From Candidatus Colicola equi (GTDB lineage Bacteria; Bacteroidota; Bacteroidia; Bacteroidales; Paludibacteraceae), in assembly GCA_018066175.1 (NCBI GenBank), contig JAGHRV010000006.1:1-64000 (forward strand): a DNA stretch of 64,000 nucleotides, read 5' to 3'. The notes under the pieces were generated by a model. That model was not told the DNA's origin and did not search any database. It worked only from the letters and a program-made list of their open reading frames with translations. The translations under genes were made by a program, and so were the position numbers. Each line of letters begins with the position of its first letter. The stretch's first letter is position 1. Below, in pieces: positions 54,201 to 62,087 of the stretch.

Positions 54201-54743
54201 GTTTATTCCAACACCGGTGGTCAGGCTTCTAAATCCACTCCTCTGGGGGCTATCGCTAAGTTCGCAGCGATGGGTAAACGTGTTCGCAAGAAAGACTTAG
54301 GCATGATTGCTACTACCTACGGATATGTATATGTGGCACAGATTGCTATGGGTGCTGACCAAGCTCAAACGCTCAAGGCTATCCGTGAAGCAGAGGCTTA
54401 TCCCGGACCATCTCTTATCATTGCTTACGCTCCGTGTATCAACCACGGTCTGAAAGCCGGTATGGGTAAGGCACAAGCCGAGGAAGAGAAAGCCGTTGCT
54501 TGCGGTTACTGGCACTTGTGGAGATATAATCCTCAACTGGAGGCTGAAGGCAAGAATCCGTTCACGCTCGATAGTAAGGAACCGGATTGGACTAAGTTCG
54601 AAGAGTACCTCAAAGGTGAGGTGCGTTTCGCTTCCGTCATGAAACAGTTCCCTAACGAGGCTGCTGAACTCTTTGCTGCGGCTCAAGAGAACGCGCAATG
54701 GCGTTATAAGTCCTACCTACGCATGTTAGGTACTCAATGGTAA
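51207..54743 (+). CDS. nifJ: Pyruvate:ferredoxin (flavodoxin) oxidoreductase
   Basis: The 1178-residue single-chain enzyme oxidises pyruvate with CoA to acetyl-CoA and CO2 and reduces ferredoxin. Domains in order: the pyrimidine-binding N-terminal domain (YPITPSSPMAENVDEWA), the transketolase C-like and gamma domains, a two-cluster ferredoxin domain (CIECNKCAYVCPHACI, CLGCGNCVDVCPGNPK), the proximal-cluster cysteines (CSGCGETPY), and the TPP-binding domain (GDGASYDIGYGGLDHV, EVYSNTGGQ). It is complete. With the nearby ferredoxin and the Rnf genes it forms an energy-conserving route. Confidence 0.97.
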   Translation: MKEKKFMTCDGNAAAAHIAYMFTEVAAIYPITPSSPMAENVDEWAAVGRKNMFGETVTVQEMQSEGGAAGAVHGSLNAGALTTTFTASQGLLLMIPNMYKIAGELIPTVFHVSARTLASHVLCIFGDHQDVMACRQTGFAMLAEGSVQEVMDLSGVAHLATIKSRVPFLNFFDGFRTSHEYQKIEVMDMEDLRPLVDMEALADFRKRALSPMRPVMRGMAENPDVFFTHRESCNTYYNNVADIVSDYMDKISAITGRTYRPFTYYGAPDAENIIIAMGSATECIREVIDYEAAKGNKLGMINVHLYRPFSLKYLKEALPASVKRICVLDRTKEPGANGEPLYLDVKDALDELGMKDIVVVGGRYGLGSNDTTPAQMLAVYANLAMNEPKNHFTVGINDDVTFTSLPVGEEIAMGGEGMFQAKFYGLGADGTVGANKNSVKIIGDTTDKYCQAYFSYDSKKSGGFTCSHLRFGDEPIHSTYLVTTPNFVACHVQAYLQMYDVTRGLQKGGTFLLNTVWNAEELKENLPNKVKKYFADNAIKVYFINATKIAQEIGLGNRTNTILQSAFFRITGVIPVEKAVEEMKHFIVKSYGKKGEDVVNKNYAAVDRGDEYQLLDIDPAWSQLGPDAAPDYGDEPEFVTKLVRPINAQDGDLLPVSAFKGIEDGTWPAGTAKYEKRGVSAFVPVWTADNCIECNKCAYVCPHACIHPFVMDDEEVKGINGATREMKAPTALKGMHFRIQVGVMDCLGCGNCVDVCPGNPKTGKALQMVDLETQRAEAANWEYCEKNVKSKQDLIDIQSNVKNSQFATPLFEFSGACSGCGETPYLKLISQLFGDREIAANATGCTSIYSGSVPSTPYTTNDKGHGPAWSNSLFEDFCEYGLGMQIAHRKMKERLTTLMTKGLECPTCSDELKAMFKQWLENKNDGEVTKKLYEPMVAAMEACGCDTCKQILTYKDHIVKRSQWIIGGDGASYDIGYGGLDHVIASGEDVNILVLDTEVYSNTGGQASKSTPLGAIAKFAAMGKRVRKKDLGMIATTYGYVYVAQIAMGADQAQTLKAIREAEAYPGPSLIIAYAPCINHGLKAGMGKAQAEEEKAVACGYWHLWRYNPQLEAEGKNPFTLDSKEPDWTKFEEYLKGEVRFASVMKQFPNEAAELFAAAQENAQWRYKSYLRMLGTQW

Positions 54744-54763
54744 ACGCTAAACGCTCAACGATG
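54743..54763 (+). repeat. Heptamer array AACGCTA/AACGCTC at the start of a gene
   Basis: Three units (AACGCTA, AACGCTC, AACGATG) run from the nifJ stop codon into the ATG of the next gene. The unit is the same as at 4572-4620, 50 kb away. Confidence 0.8.
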
Positions 54764-56296
54764 AAACGCCTTCCTTCTATCTCCGTTGCCGTCTTTGCGC
54801 TCATATTGAGCGTAATGAACGCTGTGTTGTATAACATTCCCTTTTTGAACTTCATTGCGGAGCATTCAGAGGGAACGGCTTGGCAGGTAGGCTTGCTGAT
54901 AACGATGGTAGTGATTGTGCTTTTGGCACTTCACTACATCGTTTTCTCGTTGCTGCTGCATCTATTGCGGTATGTGGGTAGGGTACTGATAGCGATTTTC
55001 TTCTTCCTAAGCGGCACCTGCGTGTACTTCATCTCTGTCTATCATAACCTGATGGACGAATCGATGATGGTTAATGTGTTCAATACGCGTTATTCCGAGG
55101 CCTCCGGCTTCTTCAGTCCGGGTCTCTTCATCACCGTGGCTTTATTAGGTCTCTTGCCGGCTATCTATGTGCTGGTGCAGAAGACCCATCCGGTGGATAA
55201 ACGCTCATGGAAGACCTTCGGTTGGTCCGGCGGCGGAGCCTTGCTCTTATCCGCAGTACTGGCGGTGGTTAATCTCAATCAGATTCTATGGATAGGTAAG
55301 TACGACACTGAATTAGGCGGCTTGGTGATGCCCTGGTCGTATATCGTTAATACGGGTTTGCATTTTGCCCATCAGTCTCAGGCTCAGGCTAAGGAGATAC
55401 CGTTGCCTGATGCCACTATCACCGATACCGACCCCTCGGCAGTGGTGCTGGTGATTGGTGAATCGGCTCGCAAGGCTAATTTCCAACTCTATGGCTATAA
55501 CCGTCCCACCAATCCGCGTCTAAGTCAACTCAATGACTTGCACGTCTTGGATGCCCATTCATGCGCCACATATACGGTGGCAGGTGTGAAGGCTATTTTG
55601 GAGCACATGCCTACCGGCGACCTGTACGAGATACTGCCTAATTATCTGTTCCGCACCGGTGTGGATGTGTCATGGCGCACCCGCAACTGGGGCGAACCGC
55701 CTGTGCATATCGATGAGTATCTGACCATAGATAGTCTATTAGCCCGCTATGACTACCGAGGGGATGTGTTTGATGATTTGCTCTTTACCGGTCTTCGTGA
55801 ACGAATAGAGTCGTCCAACAAGAATAAAGTGCTTATTATCCTGCATACCTCTACGTCCCATGGACCGGATTATCAGCGGCAGTATCCTGAGCCATATAGC
55901 GTCTTTATGCCTGTATGTAGTAGTGTGGAAAATGCCCAAAACGAACCGGACCGATTGATGAATGCATACGATAATACCATTGTTTATACGGATGTGTTAC
56001 TGGCTAATCTGATTGATTCATTACGCACTCTTACCGACTGGAAATGTGCGATGTTCTATGTCTCTGATCATGGTGAGTCGTTAGGCGAAAACGGATTGTT
56101 CATGCATGGTGTACCTATGAAGATGGCCCCTAAGGAGCAGTACGAGATTCCGTTCCTGGTATGGACGAACGACTCGTCGCGTACTATCCTTCCTCCGGAC
56201 CATATCATCGACCAGCACTACGTCTTCCATTCGGTCTTGGATTGGCTCTCTATCGAAAGCCCAATCTATAACCCTGAATATAATCTCTTTAAATAA
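54761..56296 (+). CDS. Phosphoethanolamine transferase-like sulfatase-fold protein (EptA/CptA type)
   Basis: The 511-residue inner membrane protein has about five N-terminal membrane segments and a periplasmic alkaline-phosphatase-fold domain with VLVIGESARKANFQLYGYNR, a nucleophile region SCATYTVAG, TSTSHGPDYQRQYP and SDHGESLGENGLFMHG. Such enzymes add phosphoethanolamine to lipid A or core sugars and can reduce polymyxin binding. The ATG at 54761 gives a normal start (MKRLPSISVAV); the upstream ATG at 54737 overlaps nifJ and reads through the repeat. Confidence 0.87.
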   Translation: MKRLPSISVAVFALILSVMNAVLYNIPFLNFIAEHSEGTAWQVGLLITMVVIVLLALHYIVFSLLLHLLRYVGRVLIAIFFFLSGTCVYFISVYHNLMDESMMVNVFNTRYSEASGFFSPGLFITVALLGLLPAIYVLVQKTHPVDKRSWKTFGWSGGGALLLSAVLAVVNLNQILWIGKYDTELGGLVMPWSYIVNTGLHFAHQSQAQAKEIPLPDATITDTDPSAVVLVIGESARKANFQLYGYNRPTNPRLSQLNDLHVLDAHSCATYTVAGVKAILEHMPTGDLYEILPNYLFRTGVDVSWRTRNWGEPPVHIDEYLTIDSLLARYDYRGDVFDDLLFTGLRERIESSNKNKVLIILHTSTSHGPDYQRQYPEPYSVFMPVCSSVENAQNEPDRLMNAYDNTIVYTDVLLANLIDSLRTLTDWKCAMFYVSDHGESLGENGLFMHGVPMKMAPKEQYEIPFLVWTNDSSRTILPPDHIIDQHYVFHSVLDWLSIESPIYNPEYNLFK

Positions 56297-56303
56297 TTAG
56301 ATA

Positions 56304-56355
56304 CTTGGCTAATTGGCTACTTGGCTAATTGGTTAATTGTTAATTGGCTAATTGC
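56304..56355 (+). repeat. 8-bp tandem repeat TTGGCTAA-like, about six units
   Basis: Variants of TTGGCTAA/TTGGCTAC/TTGGTTAA repeat with an 8-bp period (one unit is 7 bp) between the transferase-like gene and rnhB, ending two bases before the preferred rnhB ATG. Confidence 0.8.
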
Positions 56356-56356
56356 T

Positions 56357-56971
56357 ATGCTTCTTCCATTCTGCATCCCTCATGTCATTGAAGCCGGTTG
56401 TGATGAAGCCGGTCGCGGACCTTTGGCGGGCAGTGTATTTGCGGCGGCGGTTGTCTTGCCGCAGGATTTTCGCAATGAGATGCTCAATGACAGCAAACAA
56501 CTCACGGAGAAGCAGCGTGAGCAACTGCGCCCTATCATCGAGCAGGAAGCCCTGGCTTGGGCGGTGGCGGAAGTGACGGCGGCGGAAATCGACCAAATCA
56601 ATATCCTTAATGCCAGTCTATTAGGTATGCGCCGTGCCTTGGATAAGGTTGGTCAACAATTAGCACGCACCCATCAGTCGATAGAGCATATCTTAGTGGA
56701 TGGCAATAGATGGAAACCTTACGTGCCGGAGGGTGGGGTATTGGAGGTGCCGGCGCGAACCGTTGTACATGGTGATGCCACGTATATGTCCATAGCAGCC
56801 GCCTCTATTCTGGCTAAGACCTACCGAGATGATTATATGCGTCGTCTCAGTCAGCAGTACCCACAGTATGGTTGGGATCGTAATATGGGATACCCCACTA
56901 AGGAGCATTATGAAGCCTTAAAGCAATTCGGTCCTACCCCTTATCATCGCTTAACCTTCAATCTAAAATAG
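56357..56971 (+). CDS. rnhB: Ribonuclease HII
   Basis: The 204-residue nuclease removes ribonucleotides from DNA and RNA primers. The catalytic motif is GCDEAGRGPLAGSVFA (Asp16, Glu17); further conserved blocks are ILVDGNRWKPY and HGDATYMSIAAASILAKTYR. The ATG at 56357 is preferred because the frame's earlier ATG (56321) would add a segment (MANWLIVNWLIA) translated from the octamer array. Confidence 0.95.
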   Translation: MLLPFCIPHVIEAGCDEAGRGPLAGSVFAAAVVLPQDFRNEMLNDSKQLTEKQREQLRPIIEQEALAWAVAEVTAAEIDQINILNASLLGMRRALDKVGQQLARTHQSIEHILVDGNRWKPYVPEGGVLEVPARTVVHGDATYMSIAAASILAKTYRDDYMRRLSQQYPQYGWDRNMGYPTKEHYEALKQFGPTPYHRLTFNLK

Positions 56972-57005
56972 TTAACGTCCTCGTTAACGTCAACGTTAAT
57001 TTTTT

Positions 57006-57704
57006 ATGAAAAAAATTGTCATTTTTACCGGTGCCGGCGTTAGTGCCGAAAGTGGTTTAGGCACTTTCCGCGATGCCGATGGATTATGGGAGAATTATCG
57101 TGTTGAAGATGTATGCACCCATCAAGCGTGGCTGCGTAATCCTCAGTTATGTGTGGACTTCTACAATGCCCGCCGTCGTGATACGTTAGCAGCCCAACCT
57201 AATGCGGCCCATCTGGCTATCACGCGTCTGCAGCAGGCTTATCCGTCCTTGGAAATCATTACCCAGAACATAGATGACCTGCATGAGCGGGCAGGCAGCA
57301 CCAATATCACGCACTTGCATGGCGAGATTACCAAACTGCGTAGCGAGAATAACGACACCGCAACTGTGCCTTTGCAGGGTTGGGAGCAACATTACGGTGA
57401 CCGTCATCCTGATGGCTCGCTCTTGCGTCCCTATATCGTCTTCTTTGGCGAAGGAGTACCATACTTCCCTAAGGCCTGCGAGATTGTCTATACGGCGGAT
57501 ATCCTTATCGTTATCGGCACCAGCCTCAATGTCTATCCGGCTGCTTCCTTGCTTGAGTATGCCCGCGAGGATATACCTATTTATTTTATAGACCCCGGAA
57601 TGCCGGAATTCGGTATTTATCGTAATCGCATCACGCATATCCGCAAGCCCGCTACCGAAGGCGTGCCTGAATTAGTTGAGCAATTAATTCAAAAAAAATT
57701 ATAG
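57006..57704 (+). CDS. cobB: Sir2-family NAD-dependent deacylase
   Basis: The 232-residue enzyme removes acyl groups from lysine using NAD+. Motifs are FTGAGVSAESGLGTFRDADG, TQNIDDLHERAGS, LHGEITKLRS and the LRPYIVFFGEGVP strand. The four Cys that bind zinc in most sirtuins are absent: the segment after LHGEITKLRSENND has none. Catalytic His and the NAD-binding motifs are kept. Zinc-less sirtuins of this sort occur in Bacteroidota. It follows rnhB by 34 bp. Confidence 0.9.
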   Translation: MKKIVIFTGAGVSAESGLGTFRDADGLWENYRVEDVCTHQAWLRNPQLCVDFYNARRRDTLAAQPNAAHLAITRLQQAYPSLEIITQNIDDLHERAGSTNITHLHGEITKLRSENNDTATVPLQGWEQHYGDRHPDGSLLRPYIVFFGEGVPYFPKACEIVYTADILIVIGTSLNVYPAASLLEYAREDIPIYFIDPGMPEFGIYRNRITHIRKPATEGVPELVEQLIQKKL

Positions 57705-57756
57705 TAAATTGCAACTTTTTGCATATCCCATGCGTCTAATGGTAAAACGAACGACA

Positions 57757-60066
57757 ATGAAACATTTGATATTACCTGTTATCTTATTCGCATCTACCCT
57801 TGCCATGGCGCAGGAGGTGGATATGCATTATTGGGATAGTATCTATTCGGCTATCAATGATTCTATCCAGTTGGAAGACGTGAATATAGTGGCTAAGAAA
57901 CCTCTGTTTGAACGTAAACTGGATAAGGTGGTCTTTAATGTCAGTCAGTCTCCATTGGCTGCCGGCACCAATGGTAAGGACCTTATCAAGAAAGCCCCCG
58001 GCATCATGGTGGATAAGGATGGCAATATCACCTTTAATGGCAAGTCCGTAGAGGTCTATGTGGACGGACGCCCTTCTTACCTGAGTGGGGACCAACTCAA
58101 AGCCATGCTGGAAGGAATGGATGGCTCAACGGTGGATAAGATTGAACTCATCTCTAATCCGGGTGCCAAGTACGATGCCAGTGGCACCGGCGGTATCATC
58201 AATATCAAACTCAAGCGCAACATGACGCGCGGACTCAACGGTGTACTGAATGCATCCTACGGAGGCATGTATTTCAAGGATGTTAATCGTTATCTTAATA
58301 ACGACTATGTGGGCCTGAACCTGTTCTATCGCACGGATAAGACCTATACCTATGCGCAGGTTAATCAGTACTATGGTGATTTCAGTATCAGCAATGCCAC
58401 GCATGCTTATACGCCTTTTATGAAGCGTGATATGGAGTCTGAATACACCGCCGATTTTCAGTACTATATGCTTAAAATAGGCAATGACTGGTATATCGAT
58501 TCGACTAATACATTTGGTTTCTTCTTCCAGGCACCGGTTATGGTGCAGTCCCAAACAGCACCGGCTGACAAGAGTTGGGGAACAACGTCTTTCCTTTCTT
58601 CTACCGGTGCAGACTCGCTGCTTTTGCATACGAACAGTATGACCAATGCGCGCACTTTTGCTCCGCAGCACACTGCTAACCTCAATTTTACGCACGTCTT
58701 CTCGGCTGATTTGGAGCGTGAACTGACCGTTAACATGGATTATAACCGCTATAATAGCCAATCCTCTAATCTGCAGCATAACAAGGAATGGATCGACCAA
58801 CAGCCTCAAGTCTATTCCGGATTGGATATACGTAATCATCAAATCTCCAATATCTATTCGGCTAAGTTGGATTTCCAAACTAAGTTTTGGCGTACCGGTA
58901 TGATTGAAGCCGGTGGCAAATATACGCTATCCACTATGAATAGCCGTATGACGACAGATTCGCTGCAAGGCGAACAATGGGGACTGCACTCCTCCACACC
59001 TTCTGATTTTGACTATCGTGAGCATGTGGCAGCTATGTATATCTCGCTGGCCAAGCAGTTTGGTCAGCATTGGAATGTCAAAGTCGGTCTGCGTGGCGAA
59101 TATACCTATTCGGTAGGCGATTGGCTGTCTGCTGATTCGGTTAGTTGTAAGTCGTACTTTGATGTCTTCCCAACCGTCTATATGGGCTATACGTCCTCGC
59201 CGCTGGGCAAACTGCAGCAGACTATTGCCGTTAGTGCCAGTTATGTACGACGCATAAAACGCCCTAATTACTATCTGCTGAACCCCTTCCGAACCTACAT
59301 TGATGCCCATAGTTATTCCGTAGGTAATACCGAACTCACTCCGGAGTTTAACAACGATGTAGAACTCAATTTCTCCTACTCGCAGTACCTAAGTCTAACC
59401 TTCAATTTCTCGCATACTCAGGATATGTTCTCCCAACATATCGAGATTCTGGATAATGGTGACGGACGATCTATGTGGACGAACTTTGGTACGTGTACAA
59501 CGCATGGTTTTAACCTCTCTCTTACCGAACTGCCCCTTGTGCCTAAGTTTGATTCGCAGCATAAGGTCAATGGCGCTTGGCTTGCGTTTACAATGAATGT
59601 GGGATACTATAATTTCCTCAATAAGTCCTACAAGAAGGACGAGAACGGCAATCCTGAGTATAAGCAGCAAAATAATTATTTCCGCTGCAATGGTATGCTC
59701 AATGCCTACTTGCCTAAGGATTGGTCCATCTCGGTGGATGCTTTCTATAGCGCACCTATTACGATTGGATATAACCGCCAAAAGTCGGTCTATTCGATGG
59801 GATTGGGTATCCGTAAATCCATTAGTGACAAGGGCTTAGTGCTTAATCTGCAAGTCCAGGATCTGCTACGCTCGTCTCATTATGAGGAGCGGTCACAAGG
59901 GCTGCCCGACGGACAGTTCACCTCGGTGGAGAATACCGTCCGCCAGCAACGCGTTACGTTCTCTCTCACGTATATGTTTGGTCAGCAAGAATGGCATAAA
60001 CAACGTAAAGTAGGTGATTCGGAGTTCAACGACCGCCTCGGCTCTGGCAATTCCTTAGGTCAATAA
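57757..60066 (+). CDS. TonB-dependent receptor-like outer membrane beta-barrel protein
   Basis: The 769-residue protein has a signal peptide (MKHLILPVILFASTLAMA), a plug-like region (VVFNVSQSPLAAGTNGKDLI, VDKDGNITFNGKSVEVYVDG) and a large beta-barrel of the outer-membrane beta-barrel family common in Bacteroidota. It has no SusC-type N-terminal extension and no SusD partner. The ATG at 57757 is chosen because the signal peptide begins there. It heads a cluster ending in a sigma factor. The substrate is unknown. Confidence 0.9.
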   Translation: MKHLILPVILFASTLAMAQEVDMHYWDSIYSAINDSIQLEDVNIVAKKPLFERKLDKVVFNVSQSPLAAGTNGKDLIKKAPGIMVDKDGNITFNGKSVEVYVDGRPSYLSGDQLKAMLEGMDGSTVDKIELISNPGAKYDASGTGGIINIKLKRNMTRGLNGVLNASYGGMYFKDVNRYLNNDYVGLNLFYRTDKTYTYAQVNQYYGDFSISNATHAYTPFMKRDMESEYTADFQYYMLKIGNDWYIDSTNTFGFFFQAPVMVQSQTAPADKSWGTTSFLSSTGADSLLLHTNSMTNARTFAPQHTANLNFTHVFSADLERELTVNMDYNRYNSQSSNLQHNKEWIDQQPQVYSGLDIRNHQISNIYSAKLDFQTKFWRTGMIEAGGKYTLSTMNSRMTTDSLQGEQWGLHSSTPSDFDYREHVAAMYISLAKQFGQHWNVKVGLRGEYTYSVGDWLSADSVSCKSYFDVFPTVYMGYTSSPLGKLQQTIAVSASYVRRIKRPNYYLLNPFRTYIDAHSYSVGNTELTPEFNNDVELNFSYSQYLSLTFNFSHTQDMFSQHIEILDNGDGRSMWTNFGTCTTHGFNLSLTELPLVPKFDSQHKVNGAWLAFTMNVGYYNFLNKSYKKDENGNPEYKQQNNYFRCNGMLNAYLPKDWSISVDAFYSAPITIGYNRQKSVYSMGLGIRKSISDKGLVLNLQVQDLLRSSHYEERSQGLPDGQFTSVENTVRQQRVTFSLTYMFGQQEWHKQRKVGDSEFNDRLGSGNSLGQ

Positions 60067-60072
60067 ACTCTC

Positions 60073-60100
60073 TTAATTCTTAATTCATAATTCAAAATTC
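60073..60100 (+). repeat. Heptamer array TTAATTC, four units
   Basis: Units TTAATTC, TTAATTC, ATAATTC and AAAATTC lie between the receptor gene and the DUF4097-like gene. Confidence 0.85.
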
Positions 60101-60108
60101 TTATAAGT

Positions 60109-60888
60109 ATGGATAGAAGCAAAAAAATCTTATTAATCGTAATTATCATACTTATTGTATGTTTCTTTGCGATGCGTGGTTGCGTACATATAGTAGGCAA
60201 GGTAATGAATAAAGTAATGCCGGCAACCTCTCTTAGTTACGATCACCCCGAACGTTATTCGATTGATTCAATAGGAGGCACAACGCTACCTATTACAGAT
60301 ATTGAGGTGGAGTGGATTAATGGTGACATTCATATTTCATATGGTGATATAGATAGCATCTCTTGGTGCGAAATCTATACAGATGGTACGCCGTCTGTTG
60401 AAGATAGACTGCATTATTACATTGAGGATAATACGTTGGCAATTCGCTATTGTGCGCCTCATTTTGAGGACCAAGGGCATCTAAGAACTTTCCTAAAGCA
60501 TCGTCCTAATAAGTCCTTGCATAAGGAACTGACGATTATCCTTCCTCGCGGTGCTTATTATAATAACGTTGAAATATCGGGTATTAATGGCAATCATTTC
60601 TTGGATATTGATGCTTGCGAGATGGACCTATCTATGATTAATGGTTCTATTACACTTTCCACTCGCCAATCGGACAATATACAAATGCAGACCATTAACG
60701 GCAACCTCACTATCTTCGCGCCGGATACTTCTTCTATTCAGGTCACTACCGATAAGGTTAATGGCGCGGTCTATACCGAATGGCCTTGCTCCCAACAGGA
60801 TAATATTTATACCTGCGGTGTAGCGCCTTATATGCGTGTAGATATGGATGTAATTAACGGAAATATGAATATTCTTAAACTTAAATAA
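60109..60888 (+). CDS. DUF4097-like putative adhesin / beta-helix protein
   Basis: The 259-residue protein has an N-terminal membrane anchor (residues 7-24) and a repetitive beta-strand domain in which short repeats around INGDIHI, INGNHF, INGSITL, INGNLTI and INGNMNI recur, as in DUF4097 proteins. These are often encoded beside sigma/anti-sigma genes in Bacteroidota and may sense or modify the envelope. It is followed two bases later by the DUF6249-like gene. Confidence 0.78.
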   Translation: MDRSKKILLIVIIILIVCFFAMRGCVHIVGKVMNKVMPATSLSYDHPERYSIDSIGGTTLPITDIEVEWINGDIHISYGDIDSISWCEIYTDGTPSVEDRLHYYIEDNTLAIRYCAPHFEDQGHLRTFLKHRPNKSLHKELTIILPRGAYYNNVEISGINGNHFLDIDACEMDLSMINGSITLSTRQSDNIQMQTINGNLTIFAPDTSSIQVTTDKVNGAVYTEWPCSQQDNIYTCGVAPYMRVDMDVINGNMNILKLK

Positions 60889-60889
60889 T

Positions 60890-61237
60890 ATGGACATTAT
60901 TCCTATTGTTGGCATTTTGATGCCTGTTTTATTGGTTGCTGTGGTGCTTTCTTATTCGTATCGAAAGGAGCACGAACGTAATCGCTTAATCGAAAAGATG
61001 ATTGAGAAAGGCCAGGATCCCGCTTCTATCCTTCCTTTGCTTAATGGACGCAAGGAAGAGGAGAAGAACCCAACCAAGCACTTCAAGAGTGGTATAACGC
61101 TCACTTCCATCGGATTAGGTCTGATGGTTGCCGGTTGGTTATGCGATTGGAGCACAATCGGTATTGGTGCTTTCTTGGCTATTATTGGACTTGGTGAATT
61201 GGCTCTCGCGTGGTATCTTCGCAAGTATTCGAAATAG
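60890..61237 (+). CDS. DUF6249-like membrane protein
   Basis: The 115-residue protein has one N-terminal membrane segment, a charged middle (SYRKEHERNRLIEKMIEKG, typical of DUF6249) and two C-terminal membrane segments. It overlaps the sigma factor gene by 28 bp. The function is unknown; its partners suggest control of envelope gene expression. Confidence 0.78.
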   Translation: MDIIPIVGILMPVLLVAVVLSYSYRKEHERNRLIEKMIEKGQDPASILPLLNGRKEEEKNPTKHFKSGITLTSIGLGLMVAGWLCDWSTIGIGAFLAIIGLGELALAWYLRKYSK

Positions 61238-61716
61238 TAGTTAAACGCCATCAGGGAGCAATACGCCGTTTCCTAACGTCCCTCACCAAAGGGGATACGA
61301 TGCTCGCGGATGATCTCGCCCAGGAGACCTTTATCAAGGCCTTCTATGCGTGGGATAGTTTTGCTGCACTTAGTTCACCTAAGACGTGGCTCATGCGTAT
61401 AGCCTATAATACTTTTGTGGACTATACCCGCTCTCCGTCAACGTCCTCTGAGTCGATTCAATCTTCAATATGCAATATCCAATCTTCCAATGGAGCCTCT
61501 GGCTCCTCATTTGACATTCGTAACGACGTTCAGCAGGCAATGCTGCAACTTTCCGAACCGGAACGTTTGTGCGTCCAATTGGCGCTGATTGAGGACCGAT
61601 CTATTCGACAGATAGTGACTATTACTGGACTCAATGAGAACACCGTCAAGTCGCACTTAAAACGTGGTAAAGATAAACTTAGAACCTTTTTAATCAATAA
61701 TGGATATGACCGATAA
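61210..61716 (+). CDS. ECF-type RNA polymerase sigma factor
   Basis: The 168-residue protein has sigma region 2 (DDLAQETFIKAFYAWDSFAA, TWLMRIAYNTFVDYTR) and region 4 (LQLSEPERLCVQLALIEDRS, INGLNENTVKSHLKRG-like helix-turn-helix). The linker between them contains a segment translated from heptamer repeats (IQSSICNIQSSN). It would direct transcription of an envelope or stress regulon. It overlaps the downstream membrane protein gene by 17 bp, consistent with a sigma/anti-sigma unit. Confidence 0.92.
   Translation: MVSSQVFEIVVKRHQGAIRRFLTSLTKGDTMLADDLAQETFIKAFYAWDSFAALSSPKTWLMRIAYNTFVDYTRSPSTSSESIQSSICNIQSSNGASGSSFDIRNDVQQAMLQLSEPERLCVQLALIEDRSIRQIVTITGLNENTVKSHLKRGKDKLRTFLINNGYDR
61459..61486 (+). 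repeat. Heptamer array CAATCTT/CAATATG, four units, in frame
   Basis: Units CAATCTT, CAATATG, CAATATC and CAATCTT sit in the linker between sigma regions 2 and 4. The unit family is that of 5194-5242 and 61925-61959. Confidence 0.85.
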
Positions 61717-62059
61717 AGAACTGAAAAACATACTTCAATCATCCACTTTATCTTCCAAGGATGAGCGTTTTAACGATGCTGATTTTACCAAGCGCGTTAT
61801 GTCGCAGTGCTTAGAGCACACCAATAAAGAAGTTAGGACTGTTATTTGGACAATCCGCATTGTTGCAGCCGTCGTTGCTATTATCGTGCTTTTCCTCCTC
61901 ACCCCATCAACGTTAACCTCAATCCAATCTGCAATCTTCAATATTCAATATTCAATTGAGTCCATTGTGTCAACATTCTCGTTCTCGTCCGGTTCCTACC
62001 TCTTCGCTCTTGCGTCTTGCCTCATAATCGCCCTTCTCCTCTCCCGCCGCCTAGACTAG
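61700..62059 (+). CDS. Small membrane protein, putative anti-sigma partner
   Basis: The 119-residue protein has a cytosolic N-terminal half (about residues 1-48), one membrane segment (about 50-70) and a second near the C-terminus. No standard anti-sigma motif is clear, so the name rests on topology and on the overlap with the sigma gene. Residues about 75-87 (SIQSAIFNIQYSIESI) are translated from a heptamer array. The real C-terminus lies 30 bp before repeat R1. Confidence 0.65.
   Translation: MDMTDKELKNILQSSTLSSKDERFNDADFTKRVMSQCLEHTNKEVRTVIWTIRIVAAVVAIIVLFLLTPSTLTSIQSAIFNIQYSIESIVSTFSFSSGSYLFALASCLIIALLLSRRLD
61925..61959 (+). repeat. Heptamer array CAATATT/CAATCTG, five units, in frame
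   Basis: Units CAATCTG, CAATCTT, CAATATT, CAATATT and CAATTGA are translated between the two membrane segments of the putative anti-sigma protein. Confidence 0.85.
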
Positions 62060-62087
62060 TCTTGTTATGGGCTAATTGAAGTTCGGG

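Noticed and set aside
56321-56356. A longer RNase HII starting at 56321
   Set aside because: The added residues are simply the translation of an octamer repeat array, and the conserved family start fits 56357.
58126-58878. A 250-codon minus-strand frame opposite the TonB-type receptor gene
   Set aside because: It is the antisense shadow of a well-supported outer membrane protein and has no recognisable protein features or promoter.
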